Shown one piece after another: positions 27,101 to 34,878 of a stretch of 49,291 nt of DNA. Made by a program: the position numbers and the translations under genes. This DNA comes from Treponema sp. (GTDB taxonomy: Bacteria > Spirochaetota > Spirochaetia > Treponematales > Breznakiellaceae). The stretch spans positions 1 through 49,291 of the forward strand of contig WQXG01000014.1 in NCBI GenBank assembly GCA_009784975.1, in the 5' to 3' direction. Position 1 is the first letter of the stretch; each line of letters opens with the position of its first letter. The notes under the pieces were generated by a model. It ran no database searches and was not told where the DNA came from. It saw nothing but the letters and a program-made list of their open reading frames with translations.

Positions 27101-27325
27101 TTTCATGCACTGATAGCGCGGTATAATATCTTTAATTGTACTTGGAACAAAATGTCCAAAGTGCGGAAGACCGGTAGCAAACGGAGGACCGTCGTAAAAA
27201 ACAAATTCCGGCGCATTCTCCCGCTGCGAAAGAGATTTTTCGAAAATTTTATTTTGTTCCCAGAATTTAAGGATTTCTTCTTCTAGTTTTGGGAAATTTA
27301 CTTTTGCATCAACCTGTTTATACAC
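24170..27325 (-). CDS. ileS: Isoleucyl-tRNA synthetase
   Basis: This 1051-residue class I synthetase charges tRNA-Ile. The HIGH-type signature is HFGH (55-58, in TGLPHFGHFVPSTIKD), the editing domain has AWTTTPWTLPSN, and KMSKS is at 599-603. Late zinc-type cysteine pairs (CPRC, CRC, CEC) are present. The length and sequence style match the long form (about 1040-1050 residues) found in spirochaetes and eukaryotes. The start is GTG at 27325, 6 nt after AGGAG. The frame-corrected end of the uridine phosphorylase gene overlaps it by 8 bp, which suggests coupled translation in the nucleoside operon. Confidence 0.97.
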   Translation of the reverse strand: MYKQVDAKVNFPKLEEEILKFWEQNKIFEKSLSQRENAPEFVFYDGPPFATGLPHFGHFVPSTIKDIIPRYQCMKGKKVERRFGWDCHGLPVENLIEKELGLTSKTAIEEYGIANFNEACRASVLRYVKEWRQTITRLGRWVDFDNDYKTMEPGYMETIWWVMKSLWEKGLLYEGHYILPYCPRCATVLSNHELNLGGYKDVHDPAITVKFRVDSAEKIVPPNTYLLAWTTTPWTLPSNLALTLGADIDYVLIEENSNYYILAKERLSAFYKSESDAGDPDNIIWSKKGSDLAGIKYEPLLPYFKDTPGAFRTFLGDFVTTQDGTGIVHTAPGFGEDDARVLKGTGIPVICPVDAECKFTSEVTDFAGQFVKDADKAIIEKLKEEGKLFKRDQLLHSYPHCWRCSSPLIYRAVGSWFVSVEKIKEDLLEANSQIYWVPEHIKEGRFGKWLEGARDWAISRSRFWGNPLPIWRCECGKIICVGSRAELKELSGVYPEDLHKHFVDEITIPCKCGLTMNRIPEVLDCWFESGAMPYAQNHYPFENKEFFDNHFPSDFISEGLDQTRGWFYTLTVLAAALFKKPAFKNCIVNGLVLATDGKKMSKSLRNYTDPNEVINAFGADALRLFLVHSAVVKADDLRYSDDGVREVMKSIIIPLWNAYSFFVTYANIDKITASGAPEKPVNLLDQWILSEVQTLVEKAGAALEAYDLSRAVDPILRFIDLLNNWYIRRSRRRFWRSEQDSDKLEAYGTLYEALKTLITIAAPFMPFTADAIWQNLRLPDDPESVHLADYPIPDEKRRDKSLEFRMAAVMSAVSIGRSLRSQYNLKMRQPLRKAELVTRNQDEKNSLIEMADIIREELNVKEVIFSDNEEDLVEYEVKANFRILGKELGKDMKAAAACIEALKSAEIQSVIEGSSLSIDIPGENGGTRSLEITAEKLDIRRIEKANLRVLNEGTLTVGLDTEITRELSMEGDIRDLIRGIQNARKEMGLSVTDRIELSIHGTDSLKEAWDRFGETAAAETLASKTEWLKTDNQIPIEAGEDTWQVKIQKRK

Positions 27326-28071
27326 ACATCTCTCCTGTCAAAATTTTTAATGCCTCTATTGTTGTTTTAATTGCCGGTTCGGTATCATGGAAAGCCGGAT
27401 TGCTTAATCCTGCTTTTTCCCGCTCCTGATTCCACACTACATTTAAAATACACCCTGCGCGCGCCAAGTATCTGGCTTACAATAAAAAGAGCCGCGCTTT
27501 CCATCTCGGAAGCAAGGCACCCTGCTTTTACCCAGGCATTCCATTTATCGTTTAATTCGTAACCGATTGGCATTCTATCCGGGCTATGCTGTCCGTAAAA
27601 AGAATCTTTACACTGCACAATGCCGGCATGCCATGTCTGCCCGAGTTTTTTTGCTCCCTGAACAAGGGCGTTTGTAATATCCAGATTTGCAACAGCGGGA
27701 AACTCAATCGGTACATATTCCCTTGTTGTCCCCTCCATGCGGATTGATCCTGTAGCGACAACCACATCTCCGCCTATCACAGGAAGCGCCATTCCGCCGC
27801 AGGTGCCTATCCTTATAAAATTTCGCACTCCTGTCTTAAAAAGCTCTTCGATACCAATGGCTGTCGAAGGACCGCCCATGCCGGTAGACATAACGATAAC
27901 GGTCTTGCCGTTAACTTCACCTAACCATGTTGTATACTCCCTGTTCCGGCAGTGAAAACGCGGATTATCAAGAAAAGAAGCGATCTTTTCTACACGCCCC
28001 GGATCTCCGGGAAGAATAGCATACTCTGCGCCATGACTGCCGTCAAATCCAATATGATACTGTTTTTCCAT
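27318..28071 (-). pseudogene. udp: Uridine phosphorylase with a frameshift near its end
   Basis: The first 207 or so residues are a good uridine phosphorylase (NP-I family; splits uridine to uracil and ribose 1-phosphate), with AILPGDPGRVEKIA, GMGGPSTAIGIEEL, RIGTCGG and ASEMESAALF. After ILGAR the frame shifts and stops early at 27385, giving 228 residues. The next frame continues with the family C-terminus (AGCILNVVWNQEREKAG, then TEPAIKTTIEALKIL) and stops at 27318. The break is in the run GGCGCGCGCAGG; adding one GC pair restores the frame exactly. This is either a slippage mutation or a sequencing or assembly error. Gene content (nucleoside ABC transporter just upstream, 2-bp gap) fits the function. 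Confidence 0.88.
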
Positions 28072-28073
28072 AA

Positions 28074-29027
28074 TTACCTTCTCCCTTTATCATAAGGCGT
28101 ACCCGCTGCCCTGGGCGCCTGAGACATTTTTGAACTGAATGCAAGCACTATCAATGTCGCAATATATGGTATCATTTTATAAACATTACCCGGAATTGGG
28201 AAGGCTCTCATAAATTCAATTCCCGAATAGGAAGAGGAAATTGCCTTCATAAAGCCAAAGAAAAGCGCCGCCGCAAGGATACGTCCCGGTCTCCACTGGC
28301 CAAAAATCAATACTGCCAGCGCCAAAAACCCGTAACCGGAAACTTCCGGGTTAAATTCGATAGATGTAGGGATAACAAACACAAGCCCGCCAAGACCGGC
28401 AAGAGCGCCGGAAATCATTACGCCTGCATAACGCATGGTGTATACATTGATTCCGGCAGAATCTGCAGCCTGAGGGTGCTCTCCGCAGGAACGCAGGCGC
28501 AAACCAAAGCGGGTTTTGTAAAGCAGAATGACAGAAAGAGCAAGAATAAAGAAACCTATGTATGTGGTAATATATGTGTTCCTGAAAAACATCGGGCCAA
28601 AAAACGGAATGTCGCCCAGTAAAGGAACTTTTTCTATACGGAATTGATTCACAAAAGGAATTTGCTGGACAGTACGTATTGATCTTGCAATAAAGATTAC
28701 AAGAGCCGGAGCCAGCATATTGATTGCAGTTCCGCTGATTATCTGATTTGCTTTTAAGTTAATTGAAGCATAGGCATGAAGGAGGGAAATTGAAACACCG
28801 GCAAGCATGGAAACAATTACTGCCATGAACAATACGGGTTGTCCGGGAATAAATTGCTGAACGATATTGATAAATAAAATGCCGGAAAAGGCGCCTATTA
28901 TCATGATGCCTTCCAGCGCAATATTGATTACCCCGGATCTTTCAGAAAACATTCCGCCAAGGGCAACAATTAAAAGAGGTATAGAAAAAAACATTGTTTG
29001 CTGTACTAAAAAGTAAAGTATATTCAT
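28074..29027 (-). CDS. Nucleoside ABC transporter permease (second)
   Basis: This 317-residue polytopic protein belongs to the branched-chain/BMP-type permease family, with about 8-10 hydrophobic segments. The conserved start GGMFSERSGVINIALEGIMIIGAF and the cytoplasmic loop LRSCGEHPQAADSAGINVYTMR are typical. It pairs with the next permease, the ATPase and the PnrA-like binding lipoprotein to import purine or pyrimidine nucleosides. It ends 2 bp before uridine phosphorylase. The gap to the upstream permease gene contains two perfect hairpins. Confidence 0.93.
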   Translation of the reverse strand: MNILYFLVQQTMFFSIPLLIVALGGMFSERSGVINIALEGIMIIGAFSGILFINIVQQFIPGQPVLFMAVIVSMLAGVSISLLHAYASINLKANQIISGTAINMLAPALVIFIARSIRTVQQIPFVNQFRIEKVPLLGDIPFFGPMFFRNTYITTYIGFFILALSVILLYKTRFGLRLRSCGEHPQAADSAGINVYTMRYAGVMISGALAGLGGLVFVIPTSIEFNPEVSGYGFLALAVLIFGQWRPGRILAAALFFGFMKAISSSYSGIEFMRAFPIPGNVYKMIPYIATLIVLAFSSKMSQAPRAAGTPYDKGRR

Positions 29028-29042
29028 TTTAACCTCATTTTT

Positions 29043-29092
29043 GCGCGGTTGAATAACCGCGCTGTTTTATCGAAAATGAAACAAGGTTTCAT
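29043..29092 (-). promoter_or_regulatory. Two hairpins inside the nucleoside transporter operon
   Basis: GCGCGGTT (29043-29050) and AACCGCGC (29055-29062) form an 8-bp stem with a 4-nt loop. ATGAAAC (29076-29082) and GTTTCAT (29086-29092) form a 7-bp stem with a 3-nt loop; the latter overlaps the end of the first permease gene. Neither has a U tract on the minus strand. They may stabilise or process the mRNA between the two permease genes. Confidence 0.6.
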
Positions 29093-30186
29093 AAACCTCT
29101 CCTTCGTTTGATAATGGAGCCGATAAAACCTTTAACAAGAAGTGAAAAAGCGCTAAAGTAAATAATTACCGCGATAATAATTTCGATAATCTGCGGGGCA
29201 AAATTATACAGCTGCATATTAAAGCCGCCCACATTCAGGTACGCAATTAATAAACCGGAAAAAATTATTCCTATTGGATTGTTAAGCCCCAAAAGAGCAA
29301 CGGGGATTCCGTTAAAACCTTCCTGCGCAAGCATATCAACAACATTGATGGCTTTGCCGGAACCTGCAAGAAACAGCAATGCGCCGCCGAGCCCGGCAAG
29401 AGCGCCTGCAATAATCATCGACATAATGATGCTTCGTTTTTCGTTTATTCCGGCATAACGCGCGGCTTCACGGTTAAAACCGCAGGCTTTTAGCTCATAA
29501 CCAAACGAAGTTTTTTCCAGAATAATAAATATCAACACGGCAAAACAAATTGCGATAATAATGCCGGAGTTTGCGCTGGAAACGATGAACCCGTCCCTGA
29601 AAATTTTGTCCATGCCCAATCTGGGAAGATTTGCCGTATCCATTACGCGCATACTTTGATTTCTAAGCGGATCAAAAACTGTTTTTGTTACAAGATAATT
29701 AACCAGATAAGTGCCGATATAATTTGTCATTATACAGGAGATAACTTCGTGAACATTAAAAAGCGCTTTAAAAATACCGGGTATTGCGCCCCAGAGAGCA
29801 CCGGCAAGCATTGCGGCAATTAAAGCTGCGATCCAATGCAGATGCCCCGGAAGAAAACTGCATTTTACGCCGACAAGAACCGCAGCATAAGCGCCTATAA
29901 TAAACTGACCTGCGGCTCCAATATTAAATAGTCCCGTCTTTGCGGAAAAGCCGACAGAAAGCCCGGTCATGATGACGGGAGTGGCAAAATATAAAACCTG
30001 CCCAAGATCATTCATCGTGGAAAAACCGCCTGTAAGTATCGCTCCAAAGCCGAACAAAGCCTGGGAAGCGTTACTCGCAAACATGATGATTAATCCGGCT
30101 AAAAGACCTACAAAAATTGCCGTTACAGAAGAAAGCGCATCAAGCAAACCGTATTTTTCGATTGAGTTCAATAGTTTTATTTTCAT
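29089..30186 (-). CDS. Nucleoside ABC transporter permease (first)
   Basis: This 365-residue permease has about 9-10 membrane segments and the family segment LSVGFSAKTGLFNIGAAGQFIIGAY. The ATPase-contact loop ELKACGFNREAARYAGINEKR matches the loop of its partner permease. Its start overlaps the ATPase gene by 4 bp (30183-30186), so translation is coupled. The order binding protein, ATPase, permease, permease is that of the BMP-family nucleoside importers, such as the Pnr system of Treponema pallidum. The exact substrate (purine or pyrimidine nucleosides) cannot be read from the sequence, although the adjacent uridine phosphorylase favours a broad nucleoside system. Confidence 0.93.
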   Translation of the reverse strand: MKIKLLNSIEKYGLLDALSSVTAIFVGLLAGLIIMFASNASQALFGFGAILTGGFSTMNDLGQVLYFATPVIMTGLSVGFSAKTGLFNIGAAGQFIIGAYAAVLVGVKCSFLPGHLHWIAALIAAMLAGALWGAIPGIFKALFNVHEVISCIMTNYIGTYLVNYLVTKTVFDPLRNQSMRVMDTANLPRLGMDKIFRDGFIVSSANSGIIIAICFAVLIFIILEKTSFGYELKACGFNREAARYAGINEKRSIIMSMIIAGALAGLGGALLFLAGSGKAINVVDMLAQEGFNGIPVALLGLNNPIGIIFSGLLIAYLNVGGFNMQLYNFAPQIIEIIIAVIIYFSAFSLLVKGFIGSIIKRRRGL

Positions 30187-31721
30187 GCAGGTTTACCTCC
30201 TGCCATAAAAAGCCCCAGCTCTTTAAAGCTTACTTCTTTTGGTTTTACATCTGCGACTATCTTTCCTTCAAAGATAACAAGAATTCTGTCACTTACATCC
30301 ATCACTTCGTCAAGTTCCAAAGAAACCAGCAGCACTCCCCTGCCCTTATCGCGCTCTGCAACCAGCTGCCTGTGAATATATTCACAAGCGCCGATATCCA
30401 GCCCTCTTGTCGGCTGAACAGCCAGCAGTAAACGCGAACCTCGGGATATTTCCCGCGCTATGATTGCTTTCTGCTGATTCCCGCCCGACATACTGCGGGT
30501 GATAGTGCGCGCTCCCTGGCCGCTGCGGATATCAAAAGCGCTGATTAAGTTTTCTGCAAATTTATAAATCTCGTTAAATTTTAAAAAACCATTTTTCTGA
30601 AAATCCGGGGTATAATAATTCTGCAATACAAGATTAAAACCCAGATTATAATCCAGAACAAGCGCATGTTTATGCCTGTCTTCCGGAATATGGGCAAGAC
30701 CTCGTGAACGGATATCGTTATGTGTAATTTCTTCTCCTTCAAGAAAAACGCGCCCGCTGTCTGCTTCCATCATTCCGGCAAGCGCATAAACAAGTTCCTG
30801 CTGCCCGTTTCCGTCGATTCCCGCAATACAGACAATCTCGCCGGAGCGGACTTCAAAACTTACGTTATTTACAAGCGCTTTACCTTCAGAACGGCTGCTA
30901 TCGGCTGTCTGCAGCCGAGGTTTGCTGTTAACAGTAAGATTTTCTACTTTAAGGATTGCATCTCCAGTCTTTATTTCTGCCTTTTCTACAGAAAAGTTCA
31001 CCTTGCGTCCAACCATCATTTCTGACAAATCTTCTTTGGAAACATTCGCGACATCTACAGTGCCGATATACTGCCCTTTTCGCAAAACCGTGCATCTGTC
31101 TGCAACAGCTTTAATTTCTTCCAGCTTGTGGGTAATAAAAAGAATCGATTTACCCTCCGCCGCCAGATTTTTCATTATGCGCATTAACTCTTCTATTTCC
31201 TGCGGGGTCAATACTGCGGTTGGCTCATCAAAGATTAATATTTCATTTTCACGGTAGAGCATTTTTAAAATTTCGATTCTTTGCTGCATCCCGACAGTAA
31301 TATCGCAGACAAGAGCATCCGGATCGATCTCAAGTTTATATCGTTTTGATAATTCAATTACCTGTTTGCGTGCATTATCGAGTTTTAAAAAACCGTATTT
31401 AACGGTTTCTGCTCCAAGAATAATATTTTCCAGAACAGTAAAATTATGAACCAGCTTAAAGTGCTGGTGAACCATTCCTATCCCCAGCTTTCTTGCATCA
31501 TTGGGACCCGGAATGCGCACTTCTTCGCCGTTTTTTTTAATTACTCCCTTTTCTGCCTGATACAAGCCGAAAAGGATACTCATAAGGGTGGATTTCCCCG
31601 CTCCGTTTTCACCTAACAGCGCATGGATTTCTCCTTTTTTTAACTGAAGCGTAACATTATCGTTAGCAACAATGCCGGGAAAAACCTTGGTTATCCCGGC
31701 CATTTCAATCAGATAATCCAT
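30183..31721 (-). CDS. Nucleoside ABC transporter ATP-binding protein (tandem)
   Basis: This 512-residue protein has two fused ATPase domains, as in sugar and nucleoside importers of the RbsA/MglA type. In the first half, Walker A is GENGAGKS (near 38-45) and the Walker B segment is ILIFDEPTAVL. In the second half, the Walker A position is degenerate (GIDGNGQQ), while the signature MSGGNQQK and LLAVQPTRGLD are kept. This asymmetry is normal for the family. It lies 17 bp after the binding lipoprotein gene and overlaps the permease gene that follows. Confidence 0.95.
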   Translation of the reverse strand: MDYLIEMAGITKVFPGIVANDNVTLQLKKGEIHALLGENGAGKSTLMSILFGLYQAEKGVIKKNGEEVRIPGPNDARKLGIGMVHQHFKLVHNFTVLENIILGAETVKYGFLKLDNARKQVIELSKRYKLEIDPDALVCDITVGMQQRIEILKMLYRENEILIFDEPTAVLTPQEIEELMRIMKNLAAEGKSILFITHKLEEIKAVADRCTVLRKGQYIGTVDVANVSKEDLSEMMVGRKVNFSVEKAEIKTGDAILKVENLTVNSKPRLQTADSSRSEGKALVNNVSFEVRSGEIVCIAGIDGNGQQELVYALAGMMEADSGRVFLEGEEITHNDIRSRGLAHIPEDRHKHALVLDYNLGFNLVLQNYYTPDFQKNGFLKFNEIYKFAENLISAFDIRSGQGARTITRSMSGGNQQKAIIAREISRGSRLLLAVQPTRGLDIGACEYIHRQLVAERDKGRGVLLVSLELDEVMDVSDRILVIFEGKIVADVKPKEVSFKELGLFMAGGKPA

Positions 31722-31738
31722 TTGCGCTGTTAAATCAA

Positions 31739-32806
31739 TTATCTTACTTCTGTAATTCTTGTAATTCTGACAGGAACCGCTCTTGGGCTTCCGTCTTCAG
31801 ATAATGTTACCATTCTGGGAATGGCGCCTTCTATCAATTTTTGGTAAATCGCATTGTAGTCGTCCAAATTGAAGGTTTGGAATTTTGATGTTTCCATTGG
31901 AAGCCCTACGCCGTTATTTGCAGCTTCAAAAACGAGGGTTTCGCCGCCGGGGAAATATCCTTCATAATATGCGGCAATACAATTATAAACAGAAGTTTGA
32001 AGCCCTTTCATTGCCGAAGTAATAACGGTGGGAGATTCAGCGGATTGATCTACGTCAACGCCGATAACTTTCTTTCCTTCCTGTTCTGCCGCCGCCATGA
32101 CCGAGTTGCCGACCGCGCCGCCGCAGGCAAAGATTACTTCTACGCCTTCTCTGAACCAGGAAGCGGATAATGTCTGCGCTTCGGGAGTTGCGGCAAAACC
32201 GCCGGTGTAATGATAATTAATGGTGATTGCGCCGGGAGCAAGTCTGAGTTCAGCAGCGGCGTATTCTGCGCCCTGAACAAATCCGTAACCAAAACGAACA
32301 ACAGCGGGAACCGCCATTCCGCCGACAAAACCAAGTCTTCTGTAACCGTCTTTCACCGCGGCATATCCTGCCAAAAAGCCGGCTTGATCTTCCGCATAAA
32401 GAACACCAACCGTATTGTCGGCAATTTTAAATACCGAATAATCTTCCGAGTGAGGCACGCCGTCTACCAGAATAAAGCGTACATCGGGATAACGATCCTG
32501 CGCAATAAAAACGGGCACTTCAAAAAGGAAGCCCGGAGTTACAATAATTTTTGCTCCGCCGCGGACTGCCAAATCGATAGTTGACAAATACGCAACATTG
32601 CTCTGTTCCAGCGGCTGATAATATTTGTAAGTAATATCGTTTTCTATTGCATATTGATACAATCCTTCCCATGAACCCTGGTTAAATGATTTGTCATCGA
32701 TGTTGCCAAGGTCGGTTATCAACGCAAGTTCGAATTTTCCGGTATTCCCGCAAGCAAATGACAGCAATACGAAAACCGAAAGTAAAATAACACCTAATTT
32801 TTTCAT
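31739..32806 (-). CDS. BMP-family nucleoside-binding lipoprotein (PnrA-like)
   Basis: This 355-residue protein has a lipoprotein signal peptide with lipobox SFAC (Cys about residue 19), followed by a periplasmic-binding fold. The family signatures ALITDLGNIDDKSFNQGSWEG and YAEDQAGFLAGYAA, and the later VIFACGGAVGNSVM and VIGVDVDQS, match the basic-membrane-protein/PnrA group, which binds nucleosides. In Treponema pallidum the homologue is the purine nucleoside receptor. It is the first gene of the operon. A promoter is visible upstream. Confidence 0.93.
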   Translation of the reverse strand: MKKLGVILLSVFVLLSFACGNTGKFELALITDLGNIDDKSFNQGSWEGLYQYAIENDITYKYYQPLEQSNVAYLSTIDLAVRGGAKIIVTPGFLFEVPVFIAQDRYPDVRFILVDGVPHSEDYSVFKIADNTVGVLYAEDQAGFLAGYAAVKDGYRRLGFVGGMAVPAVVRFGYGFVQGAEYAAAELRLAPGAITINYHYTGGFAATPEAQTLSASWFREGVEVIFACGGAVGNSVMAAAEQEGKKVIGVDVDQSAESPTVITSAMKGLQTSVYNCIAAYYEGYFPGGETLVFEAANNGVGLPMETSKFQTFNLDDYNAIYQKLIEGAIPRMVTLSEDGSPRAVPVRITRITEVR

Positions 32807-32841
32807 AATTTTCCTCTCTAATTTGTGATTTCCTGATTATC

Positions 32842-32870
32842 ACAATATATTGAAAGAAAATTATTGTCAA
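32842..32870 (-). promoter_or_regulatory. Promoter of the nucleoside transporter operon
   Basis: On the minus strand TTGACA (32865-32870) is 17 bp from TATTGT (32842-32847). An inverted repeat TGTGAT-N9-ATCACA (32824-32844) lies just downstream, around the expected transcription start, and is a candidate operator, resembling a CRP/FNR-type site. No regulator gene is nearby. Confidence 0.6.
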
Positions 32871-32880
32871 GGCGTGTGCG

Positions 32881-32927
32881 ACAGGCGTGCGCCATTTACA
32901 AGGCGTTGCGCCGACAGGCGTTGCGCC
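32881..32927. repeat. Three short tandem palindromes (ACAGGCGTTGCGCC type)
   Basis: GGCGTGCGCC (32884-32893) and two copies of GGCGTTGCGCC (32902-32912 and 32917-32927), each preceded by ACA or ACAA, lie in the interval between the two divergent promoters, ending 6 bp before the -35 box of the thi promoter. The unit spacing is 15-18 bp. This could be a binding site array or a slipped repeat. Confidence 0.7.
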
Positions 32928-32933
32928 ATCCGC

Positions 32934-32963
32934 TTGACACAATTCAAAATATAATTGTATAAT
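32934..32963 (+). promoter_or_regulatory. Promoter of the thi riboswitch transcript
   Basis: Perfect consensus TTGACA (32934-32939) and TATAAT (32958-32963) are separated by 18 bp, immediately before the TPP riboswitch. Transcription should start near 32970. Confidence 0.85.
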
Positions 32964-32974
32964 CAGAAAACAAA

Positions 32975-33088
32975 TCGGGGTGCTGGAAAACGCTGCGGCG
33001 TTCAACCGGCTGAGATTGGGCTAATGCCCGGAACCCTTGCCTGACCATAGTCAGGCGCACCTGATCCGGATAATACCGGCGGAGGGAA
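32975..33088 (+). ncRNA. TPP riboswitch (THI element)
   Basis: The conserved elements are present in order: CGGGGTGCT at the start, GGCTGAGAT (P2/J3-2 CTGAGA core), ACCCTT, a well-formed P3-type extension hairpin (GCCTGAC-CATA-GTCAGGC), ACCTGATCCGGATAATACCGG and GGAGGGA at the end. This aptamer binds thiamine pyrophosphate. It is followed by a terminator hairpin and then by thiXYZ, so the logic is transcription stop when TPP is plentiful. Confidence 0.96.
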
Positions 33089-33116
33089 ATTTACGGGATA
33101 ATCCCTGAATTAATCG

Positions 33117-33142
33117 CCTTCGCCGTCCGCGAAGGTTTTTTT
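33117..33142 (+). terminator. Riboswitch expression-platform terminator
   Basis: CCTTCGC (33117-33123) and GCGAAGG (33129-33135) form a 7-bp stem with a 5-nt loop, followed by seven U residues (33136-33142). The ribosome site AGGAG comes directly after, 8 bp before ATG 33158. This is a classic intrinsic terminator controlled by the upstream TPP aptamer. Confidence 0.92.
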
Positions 33143-33157
33143 ATTTCAGGAGTAACT

Positions 33158-33913
33158 ATGACAAAACACGAAGGCAATATGCCAAATTGGCTGCCGTTTA
33201 TCCCAATAGCCATCCTGCTTCTTGCCTGGCAATTGCTGAGCATGAGCAAAATAATCCCGCCATATATGCTGCCCAGTCCGTTACGTGTAATAGAAGCGTT
33301 TATTTCTGATTTTCCCCTGTTAATGAAACATTTGCTCTACACCCTTATGGAAGCAATGGCAGGACTTACAATCGCGGTAATCGCAGCTTTTATACTTGCA
33401 ATAATAATGGATGCAAACGTCTTTATAAAAAAGTCGTTAACGCCAATTTTGCTCATAACTCAAACCATGCCTGTAATTGCAATTGCCCCCCTGCTGATCC
33501 TGTGGATGGGATACGGCCTTGCGCCTAAAATTACATTGGTTTTTCTTACCTGTTTTTTCCCCGTAACAATCGGTCTTGCAGGCGCATTTGCTTGTGCAGA
33601 CAATGACGCACTGCGTCTGCTTCAGTCGATGGGCGCAAAAAAATGGCAGTTATACCGCTACATAAAAATTCCGCAAAGCCTGCCGGCATTTTTTTCCGGT
33701 TTAAAAATATCGGCATCGTATTCGATAATCGGCGCGGTAGTGGCAGAATGGCTGGGAGGAGACGCAGGACTCGGCGTTTACATGATCCGCGTCCGCCGTT
33801 CATATTCGTTCGATAAAATGTTCGCAGCTATAATTTTAGTTTCGGTACTAAGTTTGTTATTAATAAAACTGGTATCGTTAATAGAAAATAAAATGGTTAG
33901 GGGGAAAAAATGA
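33158..33913 (+). CDS. thiX: Thiamine-precursor ABC transporter permease (ThiX-type)
   Basis: This 251-residue polytopic protein belongs to the SsuC/TauC permease family, with the ATPase-contact loop (LRLLQSMGAKKWQLYRYIKIP) and about six membrane segments. Its place behind a TPP riboswitch and before an NMT1/THI5-like binding protein points to uptake of a pyrimidine precursor of thiamine (formylaminopyrimidine or hydroxymethylpyrimidine). It overlaps thiY by 4 bp. The substrate is inferred from the family and the riboswitch. Confidence 0.92.
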   Translation: MTKHEGNMPNWLPFIPIAILLLAWQLLSMSKIIPPYMLPSPLRVIEAFISDFPLLMKHLLYTLMEAMAGLTIAVIAAFILAIIMDANVFIKKSLTPILLITQTMPVIAIAPLLILWMGYGLAPKITLVFLTCFFPVTIGLAGAFACADNDALRLLQSMGAKKWQLYRYIKIPQSLPAFFSGLKISASYSIIGAVVAEWLGGDAGLGVYMIRVRRSYSFDKMFAAIILVSVLSLLLIKLVSLIENKMVRGKK

Positions 33914-34878
33914 AAAAAATGACAGCAATTGTCTTTCTGCTCACCGTCGTATTGATGGGATGCGGAAAAAATGACGGAGGTATCCGCGTACTTTTGGACT
34001 GGACGCCGAATACCAATCACACCGGGTTGTATGTTGCGCTGGAAAAGGGATGGTTTGCAGAAGAAGGATTGCGCGTAACAATTACCCAGCCGCCGGAAGA
34101 CAACGCATTGATGCTTTTGGCAGCAGGAAAAGCCGAGTTTGCAATTAATTTTCAGGACTGGATGGGACAGGTAATTGCAAAAGAACATGACGCGCTTCCC
34201 ATAACTGCAATTGCGGCAATAATCAGCCATAACACATCTGGGATTATGTCGCTTAAAGAAAGCGGTATTCAAAGACCTGCCGATTTGTCAGGCAAACGAT
34301 TCGCTTCGTGGGATATACCCGTAGTAACCGCGATAATCCGCCATATCACAGAAAAAGACGGCGGCGATTTTAACACGGTAAGAATGATTCCCAATTTTGC
34401 GACAGATGTATTTTCTGCCCTGCAAACCGATGTAGACGCAGTTTGGGTTTATTATGCATTTGACTGCATCCCTGCAGAATTAAACGGCATCGATTTTAAT
34501 TACATTGATCTGGGCACATTCGACAGCTTACTGGATTATTATACGCCGGTACTGGTAACCAATACAAACTGGGCTGCCGCAAATCCGCAAACAGTAAAGA
34601 AATTTATGAATGCCGTAAGCCGCGGTTACAATTTTGCAATTGAAAACCCGCAGGAAGCCGCAGAAATAATTTTAAAACACGCGCCGGAAATGGACAGGGA
34701 AATAGCAGTACGAAGCCAGGAATATTTACAAACCCGATATCAAGGCAGCGCTGACCGCTGGGGAGAAATCGACCCGGACAGATGGGGCAGCTTTTACACA
34801 TGGATGTACGATCAAGGCTTACTGGAAACAGACATAGGAACCGGCGGTTTTACAAATGAATACTTGCCACATTTTTAA
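33910..34878 (+). CDS. thiY: Thiamine-precursor binding lipoprotein (ThiY/THI5-like)
   Basis: This 322-residue protein has a lipoprotein signal peptide with lipobox LMGC (Cys about 18). The NMT1/THI5-like binding fold opens with LLDWTPNTNHTGLYVALEKG, the diagnostic sequence of pyrimidine-binding ThiY proteins, followed by LLAAGKAEFAINFQD. It captures thiamine pyrimidine precursors and passes them to the ThiX permease. It overlaps the permease gene by 4 bp and the ATPase gene by 23 bp. Confidence 0.94.
   Translation: MKKMTAIVFLLTVVLMGCGKNDGGIRVLLDWTPNTNHTGLYVALEKGWFAEEGLRVTITQPPEDNALMLLAAGKAEFAINFQDWMGQVIAKEHDALPITAIAAIISHNTSGIMSLKESGIQRPADLSGKRFASWDIPVVTAIIRHITEKDGGDFNTVRMIPNFATDVFSALQTDVDAVWVYYAFDCIPAELNGIDFNYIDLGTFDSLLDYYTPVLVTNTNWAAANPQTVKKFMNAVSRGYNFAIENPQEAAEIILKHAPEMDREIAVRSQEYLQTRYQGSADRWGEIDPDRWGSFYTWMYDQGLLETDIGTGGFTNEYLPHF

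Noticed and set aside
27385..27480. Programmed frameshift in uridine phosphorylase
   Set aside because: No slippery heptamer or downstream pseudoknot was seen; a change in the GC dinucleotide run explains it more simply.
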